This document shows positions 9,704-18,590 of a stretch of DNA of 64,000 bases, in pieces. Numbering within the stretch: the first letter of the stretch is position 1; every line of letters begins with the position of its first letter. A model generated the notes under the pieces. That model searched no databases. It was given only the letters and a program-made list of their open reading frames with translations, and had not been told where the DNA came from. This DNA comes from Gracilaria domingensis (taxonomy: Eukaryota; Rhodophyta; Florideophyceae; Gracilariales; Gracilariaceae), in NCBI GenBank assembly GCA_022539475.1, contig VCMS01000069.1, forward strand, positions 248,001 to 312,000. The letters are read 5' to 3'. Position numbers and translations under genes: made by a program.

Positions 9704-10612
9704 TCATGTAGTATCATCTCTCTTTGATGTAAGTTTGAAGATATAGCCCCCCAATCTAAAAGAGTCGATCCATTCAACATCGGGGAGTCTGAGTGCATCG
9801 CGCAAGGTTTCAGTAACACGGATCCGCCTTCTGTTCTTAGCGTCTTGTAGGTTTTGCTTCTTGATGTATGCCCACACAGATTTCAAAACTTGCGGTCTCG
9901 ACATCTGAGACTTTCCATCACAAAGGGGACGAAGACAGGGTGCAACACACACATCGACAAACATTCCCCGGCGCTGTTCTTTGAGCTGTTTCTGTGCAGC
10001 AGCAGAGTTCTTACCGCGAGGGTCCATACTTCTTTGAGGTTTAAGCGAAGAAGCAAGAGCGCCTCTCTGTTCTAGGTATTTCTCATAGTAGTCGTGTGCA
10101 CGAGACTCATACTCAGGGCCCAGGTCTGCAGGGTCTGTAACGTGACGCTTCAGAAGTCGATACACATCCCAGAAATCGAGTTCGCCGATAAAGTTTATGA
10201 GAGAAGATAGGCGCTCATCACAGAGTATACGTTTTGTATCACTGCCCACATACAAGTTATTTTCTCTCACGTATTTCCTAAAACCCGCTATGACCTGAGT
10301 ACGGTTGCTCAAATCACCCACACCAATGCAGTCTCTCAGCTCTTTTGACACCACGACTGGGGTGTTCATGCCCGTTCTGCGAATGTATTTGTGCTGAACC
10401 GAATCTGCGCCTAGTTGCTTCTTTGGCTGTATGGGTGTATTGGCATGTCTAATCATCACTGCATGCGTCCGCGTATAAACCCGGTAATGCGGCTTCGTCG
10501 AGATAGTAGATCTATTGTCATATCGTACAGCCCTTTTGCTGCCTCCATTCCGCAACACCGTGGAAGACACAGCGAATGCTAGTCCATCTGGCGCTGAAAT
10601 GATCGTAGACAT
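9704..10612 (-). CDS. Protein with two SWIB/MDM2 domains, probable organelle targeting
   Basis: The 302-residue protein has two copies of the SWIB fold, at about residues 84-158 (from TPVVVSKELRDCIGV) and 225-298 (from LRPLCDGKSQMSRPQV). Between them is a basic linker. SWIB domains occur in SWI/SNF BAF60 subunits and, in plants and algae, in small plastid or mitochondrial nucleoid proteins. The N-terminus (about 45 residues, Ser/Thr/Arg-rich, few acids) looks like a transit peptide, so an organelle nucleoid or transcription role is the best inference. The ATG at 10612 is the first in the frame. The gene is divergent from GatB. Confidence 0.8.
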   Translation of the reverse strand: MSTIISAPDGLAFAVSSTVLRNGGSKRAVRYDNRSTISTKPHYRVYTRTHAVMIRHANTPIQPKKQLGADSVQHKYIRRTGMNTPVVVSKELRDCIGVGDLSNRTQVIAGFRKYVRENNLYVGSDTKRILCDERLSSLINFIGELDFWDVYRLLKRHVTDPADLGPEYESRAHDYYEKYLEQRGALASSLKPQRSMDPRGKNSAAAQKQLKEQRRGMFVDVCVAPCLRPLCDGKSQMSRPQVLKSVWAYIKKQNLQDAKNRRRIRVTETLRDALRLPDVEWIDSFRLGGYIFKLTSKRDDTT

Positions 10613-10871
10613 CGTCGGAGTAGAAGCCGCATATGAGACAAAAGTTTGTTGCCTAAACTTTAGCCGTACTAGCGGGAGTCTTACTTGGCTTCACGAGGTA
10701 ACGAAGAAACGAGATACTTTCGGATTCCCAAGTCTTGGAAACTCTTCGGTCTATTGCGATAACGGGCATACCAGAGTGATCCATTGGTTGTTTCAAGAGG
10801 CAGAAATCTGGAAATGAGCTCGTTCCGCATCCATCACAGTGTGATGATCACACCGATCATCTCAGAATTTA

Positions 10872-10905
10872 AATTTTGTTTAGATACCTGATTCTAAACA
10901 AAATT
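10872..10905. repeat. 13-bp perfect inverted repeat, 8-nt loop
   Basis: The left arm AATTTTGTTTAGA (10872-10884) is the exact reverse complement of the right arm (10893-10905). It lies in the SWIB/GatB divergent promoter and runs directly into a second palindrome. It could be a protein-binding dyad or a hairpin; the role is unknown. Confidence 0.75.
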
Positions 10906-10919
10906 GGTCCGCGACCAAT
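10903..10919. promoter_or_regulatory. Palindromic CCAAT pair
   Basis: ATTGGTC and GACCAAT face each other across 3 bases, so a CCAAT box is present on both strands. CCAAT boxes bind the NF-Y complex in eukaryotes. The place, about 200 bp before GatB in a divergent promoter, fits a regulatory role; this is inference. Confidence 0.45.
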
Positions 10920-11113
10920 GCTATGCGCAAAGATTGGATTGATCTTTTGAGTTGAGATCACATCCCCACTGCCTCTGCGGCACGGAGACGACATAGACAG
11001 GCTCTTTCGATGACTTGCCATTCAACTCGTTTGAACGAACGCCGTTTTCCTGTACCAACGCGAAGCGGTTATGCGAGCGCATGTGAGATATAACAATAAT
11101 CTGTACAACAAGC

Positions 11114-13031
11114 ATGGCGCGTAGAGTCGCCGCATTCGTATTCCCGTCATCTGTATCACCCTTCTTCAAAGGCGGTGCTAGTTTTTCTGTCGAACGCACC
11201 GGCCATGGTTCCAAACCAATCTATCCTTGCATTTATCCAAAATCGACCGTGAAAAGATGCGTTCGAATGACCACTACCCAAGCACCAGAGAAGAAAAGTC
11301 AAGGCCGTTCCAAGAAAGGAAAACGTTCATCAGGGAAACGAGAAAAGAAAGGTTTTATGTCTCCTGGTCTTTTGAAAGCCCTAGAAAAGTATGAACCGAT
11401 CATCGGAATTGAGATGCACGTTCAATTGTCGACGAAGACAAAAGCATATTGTAACTGCTCGACAAAAGCGGTTCGAACTCCGAACACAAACATATGCCCC
11501 GTTTGCATGGGTCATCCTGGCGCGCTTCCAGTGGTGAATTCCAAGGTTGTAGAACTAGCTGCCAAGGCCGGAATGGCGTTGGGATGCTCGATTTCTGAAT
11601 ACTGCCGTTTTGACAGGAAGAACTATTACTACGTCGATACTCCCAAAAACTATCAAATAACCCAAGATACTTACCCCATCGCGAAAAACGGAAGTTTACG
11701 ACTAGCAACCTTTGAAAAACGAATCGGAATAACCCGTTTGCACATGGAAGAAGATTCAGCTAAAATGACACACGGAGGCGTTGGTGCGGCCGGGCGCCTC
11801 ACTGACTCCACTCATTCCCTTCTCGATTTCAACCGCAGCGGGATTCCTTTGGTGGAAATCGTGAGTGAGCCGGACATTCGCACCGGCTCTGAAGCTGCCG
11901 AGTATGGACAAGAACTTCAACGGGTTTTGAGATACGTTGGTACTAGTGACTGTAACATGCAAGATGGAAGTCTTCGTTGTGATGTTAATGTTTCTATCCG
12001 ACCAAAAGGAGCTGCGACGCTTGGGACAAAGGTCGAACTAAAGAATCTTAACTCATTCGCCTCTGCGCAGAAATCAATCGACTTCGAAATAGAGCGACAG
12101 GCAGGCATACTTGACAATGGAGGTACCGTTCGTTTAGAAACAAGGACATGGGATGAGAAAGAAAATGAAACGAAGACTATGAGAGTGAAAGAAGGTGCAT
12201 CCGATTACAGATATTTTCCAGAGCCGGATATTCCTCCTCTGCATCTTTCGCAAAAACGACTAGAAGAGTGGCGAAAGAGTATGCCGGAACTGCCAGCAGA
12301 GAAGAGAGAAAGGTATCAACAAGATTTCGGTCTCTCAGGCTATGATGCTTTCTTGCTCTCCGATGATGTGAGTACAGCGCGATATTTTGAGGAATCCATT
12401 AACTCTGGAGCAGATCCCAAGCAAGCCGCGAACTGGATTATGGGTGATATTACGAAAGTGTTGAAGAGCGAGAAGATTGACCTTAGTCTTTGCAAGCTCA
12501 CCCCTGCAAATCTGGCCAATATGATCGGTCTCATCGACAATGGGGTTATCAGTGGAAAGATTGCAAAGGATTTGATTGTCGAATTGGTAATGAACGGAGG
12601 TGTTCCATCTGATATTGTTGAGGAAAGGTACGTGTCAATGCGCTTTCGATTGAGCTCGCAATATCAGCGTGTCCCACTCTGTAACACTCTATGACACTAA
12701 GCAAATTGTTGAATTTGCATCACTGACGTTACTCTATTCTATGTTTGTCTTGAACAGAGATCTTAAACTGATTTCGGATCCTGGTGTTATTCGAGAGCTG
12801 GCAGCAACAGTTATTGAAGAAAATCCAAAGGAACTCGCTGCTTTCAAAGATGTAAGGGTAAACAAACTATGTTCGCATCTTCTGATTTGGTGACTGACAT
12901 GCTTACTCTTCATTTTGTAGGGCAAAACTCGACTGTTTGGATTCTTTGTGGGTAAGACACTGGCGGCCTCGGATGGGAAGGGGGACCCTGTCACGATTAA
13001 CTCAGTTCTGAAGGAGATGCTAGAGTCATAA
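11114..13031 (+). CDS. GATB: Glu-tRNA(Gln)/Asp-tRNA(Asn) amidotransferase subunit B (GatB), organellar, 3 exons
   Basis: GatB forms the tRNA-binding kinase part of the GatCAB complex, which makes Gln-tRNA in plastids and mitochondria. Exons by conservation and splice signals: 11114-12627, 12758-12851, 12921-13031, giving 572 residues. Intron 1 (130 nt, GTACGT...AACAG) joins VEER to DLKLISDPG; intron 2 (69 nt, GTAAGG...TGTAG) joins AAFKD to GKTRLFGFFVGK, the conserved YqeY-like tail. The first exon holds IGIEMHVQL, a zinc-site pattern C-x-C ... C-x2-C, and the AT core VETPKNYQIT-like DTPKNYQIT. The first 80 residues are basic and unaligned, as expected of a transit peptide. Without splicing the frame stops 67 bases into intron 1 and loses the tail. 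Confidence 0.94.
12628..12757 (+). other. Intron 1 of GatB
   Basis: Donor GTACGT follows GAGGAAAG and acceptor AACAG precedes AGATCTT. Removal restores an uninterrupted GatB C-terminal domain. The length is 130 nt. Confidence 0.85.
12852..12920 (+). other. Intron 2 of GatB
   Basis: Donor GTAAGG and acceptor TTTTGTAG; 69 nt, phase 0. Removal joins FKD to GKTRLF, the conserved sequence of the GatB tail. Confidence 0.85.
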
Positions 13032-14173
13032 GCAGAAAGATGTGCCATGAAGCAGTCGTGAAGCGGATTAGGTTACCATGGAGTAGCTTGGAGGACAATA
13101 AGAAACGAGAAGAAGCAAATGACATGTTCCACAACTGAATAGCACACAAGGAGGAGGAAAATAACCCGTCTCGTCAAGAAGAGCTGCTGGCGTTACGAGA
13201 TACAGTGCACCGTTCAGGAATTGACAACATATTAGTTGAAAAGGGCTTGGCCTGCCTCAGATGAATGGAGTATCGCTTGTATTGTTTTCCCATCAACGTC
13301 GTATCAGAAAGCTGGATTCCGCAGTGAAGAAGAGCAATAAGAAGAAGAACGAGAAAAACATATGATAGGAAAGGTGGGAAAGCATGACCATTGATATGAT
13401 GAGCGAAGACCTCTGCCAAGTTCGGGGCAGTATGCTCTGCTGTTTTCCGTGAGCAATGTCAACATTTTGTTCTCTCCGTTTTGTTACTGTGTGCCTCGCC
13501 GAAGTGAGATAGAAATGTAATCAGTTTCACGGTGGCGATTATCCTCTAGATAATCATGCCATGGACGAAATTCGGTTCGTGCATCTATGCAAAAAACTTC
13601 TTCTTCTTCTTCTTCTTTATTGTGGACATCAGTTTTCTGTTCCAAAACTGTAGTAAAACGTTCCGCTGTCTGAGAAGGTAAAGATAAGAACATGTGCGAC
13701 TCTTATCCATCTATACGTTTCAAGCTCTACACTGGTGACGGTCTTTCATGTATGAGATGCAGAAATTCTCTGAGGGAGCAGCGTGTCAGATGGCAACTGA
13801 TGCGCAATACATGGTATCCTTCTAACCAGTAAATGCGGTTGATCAAGTCATCCGGTTTGCATGGCACAAATATCTGAATTTGCAACGAACCAATGGCGCT
13901 GGTTGGCTGCGTGCAAAGCTTTGGAAACGCAGCCGCAAGGGCGCCTCCCGGTCGTCCATGCATTCTGCACTCGCACCTTCGGTATTCTTTTGCCGACGTT
14001 AGCCTCCCGTCGGTACATGCTGTGAATACCGCACACCATCTATTCCCTCCTCATCCTTTGAGCTTCTTGCAAAACCTCTTCCGCTTTGGTAACTCCGCAC
14101 ATCGTGGGAACTTTCATATCTAAGGTGGAACTTTTCGCGATTAGCATTTCTACGCGCGCCACGCGGACGCAAA
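13032..14173. other. Intergenic region with a CTT microsatellite
   Basis: About 1.1 kb between GatB and the next plus-strand gene. It holds the GatB 3' end, a CTT/AAG triplet run near 13597-13617, and the upstream region of the membrane-protein gene. Open frames here are short and unconvincing. Confidence 0.5.
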
Positions 14174-14710
14174 ATGAATCACATGTTTGCGTTTGCACCA
14201 TCATGCCCGCTTGGCAGGCAGTATCCTCTGCCCTTGAACATTGTTACCTTCAAATCTCCGCGCTTGACCTACACAAAGCGGGCACATGTCGCGAGAGCTC
14301 CATCGTGGCGCGCTTCTGGAATCCCGGAGCCAGAACGTGCCGGAAGTTCAGCTGATGACGAACGCCTTAGCCAGGAACTTCAGGCAAAGGTTAGGGAACT
14401 TTTCGGCAGTCGAAACAACGTGACAATCGACATTAATGCGGATTCAGATGTGCAGTTTGTTGTGCAGAGGGAAGACCCTGCTCTTGACGCTCAGCAGAGA
14501 AAGTCTGCCTGGGCTGTGATTTGGTCTGTCGGTGTTATTTCCGTCGCCGTTGGAATCCTGTTTACAGCTTTGTACTATTCGGGCGCTGTTCACGGATCTT
14601 TTGATTCCGACAAGCGATATGAAATGCCTACTTACGGCTCGCACTCGTATATTGATCCGTATCAATTACTTGAAGAAGGAAGACAAGAACAAGATTCGCC
14701 CGGGCAATAG
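14174..14710 (+). CDS. Probable organelle-targeted single-pass membrane protein, function unknown
   Basis: A 178-residue protein I do not recognise with certainty. Residues 1-55 are basic with Ser/Pro and almost no acids, like a transit peptide. Residues 60-110 are an acidic/mixed soluble segment containing ELQAKVRELFGSRNNVTIDI and DSDVQFVVQRED. A single strong hydrophobic segment at about 112-138 is a transmembrane helix, followed by a short Tyr/Asp/Gln-rich tail. This layout occurs in small plastid inner-membrane or thylakoid proteins of algae and plants, which is an inference from layout only. ATG is in good context (AAAATGA). It converges on SBDS 150 bp away. Confidence 0.7.
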   Translation: MNHMFAFAPSCPLGRQYPLPLNIVTFKSPRLTYTKRAHVARAPSWRASGIPEPERAGSSADDERLSQELQAKVRELFGSRNNVTIDINADSDVQFVVQREDPALDAQQRKSAWAVIWSVGVISVAVGILFTALYYSGAVHGSFDSDKRYEMPTYGSHSYIDPYQLLEEGRQEQDSPGQ

Positions 14711-14863
14711 GTGCGGCGTGATTTACTTGTTTACAACGAAGTTCATGAGGAAGAAAACGTCACAACGGTAATATGTAAAAAAGCTGAGTACGCGGGGAAT
14801 AAGCCGTTCAATGTGACACCTAACCAAAGTTGCGTACTTGTACACATTCCATCTAATCACTCT

Positions 14864-15628
14864 TCACTTTCTCTTCTTCTTGCCCTTTCCTTTCTTTCCA
14901 GAAGAGCTGGCAGCAGCCGCTGGTGCGTTACTCGATGTCGCCACGGCTGCCGTGTTTACTGCCAAACTGAACTCAAAATCACCTTTAGTGACGCGCGCAA
15001 GATCAGACATGAGCTGTTCGTACGAATGTATCTCGACGTCGTACTTCGCCTTATCTCGATATGTTTCTCGCAAAATACTGCAGTGTTCACGCACTACTAC
15101 AGATACTTGTCCTGCCAAATGCACCGGCACGATCACAGTTCCTTCCACACCGCTGCTTTGTTTCTTCATCGGCATCACTGCGCTCAGCTTCTGATACATG
15201 GCGTTCACTTGTCGCGTTGCATCCACGTCAACGTCGATTCGCGGCCTCACTTGCGCGAGCGCATTCTCAATTCTCACCGTAGGCAGGTTATGACCTTCAG
15301 GAGTAACATAATTCTTTCGGATGAAATTGATAATCTCTTGCTTCTTTGCGTCCATCTTAGACTTGCGTTCACGTCCGCTTTCCTGCGCTTCACCCTTTTG
15401 TAGGATAAGTTCGATGATTTGCATGACATCATCAGTCTGAAAGGAGTTGTTTAATTCCTCGCTACTGGCCTTGGTGGCTTTCCTGGCGTTCACAAAGACG
15501 ACGGGGGTGACCACAACGTCTTCTATGCGCTTAACGGTTCCGTCGCGATATTTGGCCACCATTCCTTCCTCGACCATGACCTCGTAGGTCTTCTTCCCTT
15601 TCTTCAGTCTTACGAGCAATTCCGGCAT
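14864..15628 (-). CDS. SBDS: SBDS/Sdo1 ribosome maturation factor
   Basis: SBDS works with the GTPase EFL1 to release eIF6 from nascent 60S subunits. The core SFQTDDVMQIIELILQKGEAQ...ERKSKM and the following helical region (PTVRIENAL, up to about residue 165) match the SBDS N-terminal and middle domains. The C-terminal segment from VEGTVIVPVHLAG to GDFEFSL fits the third, EF-G-like domain. A Lys-rich tail GKKGKGKKKRK ends the protein. The first ATG (15628, MPELLVRLKKG) gives 254 residues, close to the family length; the frame upstream is open only to a TTG. The N-terminal 55 residues are divergent from animal and fungal SBDS. Confidence 0.8.
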   Translation of the reverse strand: MPELLVRLKKGKKTYEVMVEEGMVAKYRDGTVKRIEDVVVTPVVFVNARKATKASSEELNNSFQTDDVMQIIELILQKGEAQESGRERKSKMDAKKQEIINFIRKNYVTPEGHNLPTVRIENALAQVRPRIDVDVDATRQVNAMYQKLSAVMPMKKQSSGVEGTVIVPVHLAGQVSVVVREHCSILRETYRDKAKYDVEIHSYEQLMSDLARVTKGDFEFSLAVNTAAVATSSNAPAAAASSSGKKGKGKKKRK

Positions 15629-16641
15629 GACGGCGCGCGAGAAAAACAAAACACTGCCTTGGCAGGAGTACCCAAAACAATAAGCTGAGATCAGAAGCGG
15701 CGAAGATGTTGTGACAGCGTTCAAGTCAGTAGCACTTGATGTGCACGGACTGACGAATTTATAGCAGAATGCACAGGAGAGTGCTAGGCAAGTAACTCAG
15801 CGGGTGTTATATTAGAGCCTACTGCTTAGCAAAGCTCCTCACACAGCGAGGCTTCCAAGGCCGCAGACGACGCTTCGAGAGCAGTCGTGCTGGAGTGATG
15901 CGTGAAGGCAGGATACAGCAACTTTTGGATTTAACCATACACAAAGCCGTCAAAAAAAAGAAATCGGCGTGATTCGGTGATGATCACAACGCCAGGGCCT
16001 GGCCCAATTGCATTCGTAGGAGTGGACATCTGAAAACCGGAATCCTCGCAACGGTAGATTCAGCTGCCGAAAGAGCTAGTTCCACAGCCAGATACAAGTT
16101 TTAGTGCATCTTCCATTTCTTTATGTTTCAGGCAACTTGGATGAAGAAGACGCCTCTTTTAGAGTTTCACAATGAACCCCAAGAGTATCTATCTCTCCAG
16201 CTCTCCTTGGAGGAAAGCAAAACGTTCTGTAAGCCAGTGTGGAGGGCGGGTCGTTTATGACGAAGAACACAAAATTGTGACAAAACATTTTCCGTCTTTT
16301 TCGTCCACGAGTGTGATGCCCTCGTTACGTCATATTCATATGCAATGCAGACCTTTTTAATTTCTGTTGAGGTTGACCCTCGAGTAGTTCGCGCTCTAAA
16401 CTTGCAAAAAAGAGCAAACGATATCGAGTTATTTACATAACGTCACTCACGCGTTTTCATTCTGTCACTACTCCTATCGATTTGTTCGTCTCAAATTAGC
16501 AAATATGTGACGCCACTGGTACTCTGTCCCGCAAAGTAGATATCGGAAGCTTTCCGAATCAAGCACTATAGTGACCAAGTGTTCATAGCCAGTTGTCTCA
16601 GCATATGAACATAAGTTAGAGAAAAGTTGGGTCGCTCGGTC
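15629..16641. other. Intergenic region between SBDS and the ubiquitin-like gene
   Basis: About 1 kb holding the SBDS promoter and the 3' side of the ubiquitin-like gene. Sequence is mixed, with an A-run near 15952 and a T-rich patch near 16290. A 62-residue plus-strand frame at 16172 has no recognisable features. No RNA gene is seen. Confidence 0.45.
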
Positions 16642-17529
16642 TCACAGGCGAGAGATAATATGTTCCACTGTTTGCAATCGCTGTTCCATGGAAGCCCTTC
16701 TTTGATCCTCACTTCTAACTGAAGACAAGTTATCCTTCAATCGATGAAGAGTATCATTCAACTCGGTTTTCTTGACAGCAACATCGACAGTGTCCAGCAG
16801 GCGATGCTCCACTTGAGACGCCAATGCGTTAGCCTTCGCTTCAAGCTGCCGCAAGTTGTCGTCAATCGAGGAAATTTGTTGCTTGTCTTCCACGGCATCA
16901 TGATGCTTTGCGTTAAATAGGAGCATAAAGGAACTGCCACATTTGGCGCCGACCTGTTCTAGAGTGTGTTCATCGGCCAAAAACTTGCCTTTAAACAGGA
17001 GACGCATATTTGACGGGTGTGACTGCATGGGCTGCACAGTCGAGGCCTTCTCCTTGAGGGTGAATACTGTGTCTGACAGTTGCACGTTGAATCTATATTT
17101 TTGTCGGCCGTGGATGAGCAGAACACTTGGAATACCTTCAACCGGATGATCGCCCAGAATAGTCTGTACGCTCGACGGCGCGGTTTTGGCGCAAGAAGAC
17201 GCAGCAGCGCCCGCGGAGGATTCGGCTCTCATCTCGGCCAACGACTTGTGCGGCGCCCTCAGCCTGGCGCTCTTCGCCTCGGCGCTCTCCTCGTCGCGCT
17301 GCTTGGCGGTGCGCAGCGCCATCATCTTGGCGCCCTGGACGACGTGCGCGTCGCAGAGCGCGGTGTCGTCCGGAAAGGACTTGCCCTTGTAAATGAGGCG
17401 CAGGCCATGCTCCACGGCGCGCTCCTTCTGCTCCACGAGCGCGCGCAGCTGCCCGAAGGTGGCCTGCGGCGGGATGGCCAGCTGCCACCGCTGCCTGCCG
17501 ACGATGACGGTGACGCTGAGATCGCCCAT
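16642..17529 (-). CDS. Protein with two ubiquitin-like domains and a C-terminal helical (BAG-like) region
   Basis: The 295-residue protein starts with a ubiquitin-like domain (about 4-77; LRALVEQKERAV, LRLIYKGKSFPDD). A basic, Ala/Ser-rich linker follows, then a second ubiquitin-like domain (about 133-207; TLKEKAS, MRLLFKGKFLADEHTL). The last 80 residues are helical with heptad-like spacing and could be a BAG domain, which binds the Hsp70 nucleotide-exchange face. Ubiquitin-like plus BAG is the architecture of BAG1-type co-chaperones; two ubiquitin-like domains in tandem is less usual. Neither domain ends in a Gly-Gly that could be conjugated. ATG at 17529; divergent from the YkgJ-like gene. 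Confidence 0.72.
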   Translation of the reverse strand: MGDLSVTVIVGRQRWQLAIPPQATFGQLRALVEQKERAVEHGLRLIYKGKSFPDDTALCDAHVVQGAKMMALRTAKQRDEESAEAKSARLRAPHKSLAEMRAESSAGAAASSCAKTAPSSVQTILGDHPVEGIPSVLLIHGRQKYRFNVQLSDTVFTLKEKASTVQPMQSHPSNMRLLFKGKFLADEHTLEQVGAKCGSSFMLLFNAKHHDAVEDKQQISSIDDNLRQLEAKANALASQVEHRLLDTVDVAVKKTELNDTLHRLKDNLSSVRSEDQRRASMEQRLQTVEHIISRL

Positions 17530-17912
17530 GACTGACGGCGCGCATCACATCGCGGTGGCAGCCGGCGCGGGCGCCCCCGGCACGCGTTGGAACGTGAAAG
17601 GGGGAGCGGCACAGTAGCAGCCGGCGCGGGGGGAGAGGCGGCGCGGCTGGCGCTGGCCACGCGCACGTGGTGGCCACATGAGCCACGCAGAAAGCGCGGC
17701 GCATATGCGCGGCGCGCCGGCGTGGCGTGACGTGAAGGTGGGGGACCGGCGCGACTGCGACGTGTGGTGTAAAGTCAGAGTAGTAGACTCTGTATGCTAC
17801 CGGCAGCCACGTCACGTGCGGGCAGGGGTATGCCGGGGCACCGCAATTTGGAAACGCCGGCACTGGTGCACTGGCAGCCCGCGGCCTTACACCGTATGTA
17901 AGCCGGCAGCGC
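17530..17912. promoter_or_regulatory. Divergent promoter, ubiquitin-like gene (-) / YkgJ-like gene (+)
   Basis: A 380-bp GC-rich gap with frequent CGCG and CACGTGG-like motifs (CACGTG near 17667 and 17813). E-box/G-box type CACGTG sites are common regulatory elements in plants and algae. Use is inferred. Confidence 0.4.
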
Positions 17913-18590
17913 ATGAATAACAGACAACTTTCCGCGCGCTGCCGTGGCGCGCTCGGCGGCCGGCAACGCGCTGCTCGGCGCTTTCCGCCCGCCGTGCGCG
18001 TCGGCCGCCGTGCAGCAATCATGGCGCCAGCGGCTGCCGCAGTGCGCGCGCGCCGCGCAGCTTTCCACGCGCCGCTGCCGCGCTCCCGAGTGCGTGCCGC
18101 GCAACTCACCGCTAACGGCAACAGCTGCCAGCGCACGAACCGTCAAAGCTATTATACGCCGACGTCAACTGCAAAAGCTCAGCATCTTCCTGCGCCCGCG
18201 CCGTCAAGCGCGTGGAAGTGTATGAAGTTCTGCGGCGCTTGTTGTAAGCTGGGTGACTACGATGAGTCTGTTCTCACAGACCTGTTGAAAGACGAGCATG
18301 ACGTTGAGCTCTACTTGGGCATGATTGCGCCAGACGGCTGGTGTAAATGGTTTGATAGCTTCTCTCGGACGTGTACCATTTATGAAACGCGTCCTCGTTT
18401 CTGTCGGGTTACTCCGCAGCTGTTTCATGATCAATACGCCGTTCCCCCGCACGAGTTCGATGAATTTGCAACCTCCTGCTGTCAATATCACATTCAAAAC
18501 ACTTTTGGTGAGCAAAGCCCGGAAGCATCCCGTTTTCAAACCTTCGTCAATCCCTCTACTTCACAACAAAACCAGCAATATGAGGTTTAA
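17913..18590 (+). CDS. YkgJ-type CxxCxxCC (zinc/iron-chelating) protein with presequence
   Basis: The core holds the pattern FCGACCKL, then GWCKWFDSFSRTCTIYETRPRFCRV, then SCCQYHI, the Cys spacing of the YkgJ/UPF0153 family, small proteins thought to bind zinc or an iron-sulfur centre. The biochemical role of plant and algal members is not settled. The N-terminal 95 residues are very Arg/Ala-rich with no acids, as in a transit peptide; a second ATG at 18021 (MAPAAAAVRARR) is an equally good start. The gene converges on the methyltransferase, and the two coding sequences overlap by 35 bp at their 3' ends. Confidence 0.8.
   Translation: MNNRQLSARCRGALGGRQRAARRFPPAVRVGRRAAIMAPAAAAVRARRAAFHAPLPRSRVRAAQLTANGNSCQRTNRQSYYTPTSTAKAQHLPAPAPSSAWKCMKFCGACCKLGDYDESVLTDLLKDEHDVELYLGMIAPDGWCKWFDSFSRTCTIYETRPRFCRVTPQLFHDQYAVPPHEFDEFATSCCQYHIQNTFGEQSPEASRFQTFVNPSTSQQNQQYEV

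Larger units (their letters stand above)
10613..11113. promoter_or_regulatory. Divergent promoter region, SWIB (-) / GatB (+)
   Basis: A 500-bp gap between two divergent ATGs. It holds the paired palindromes at 10872-10919, which end in an ATTGG...CCAAT inverted pair. Short open frames here look accidental. Confidence 0.5.

Noticed and set aside
17138-18136. Long minus-strand frame of 332 codons
   Set aside because: It overlaps the YkgJ-like gene and the ubiquitin-like gene in other frames, is Arg/Ala-rich and runs through a CpG island.
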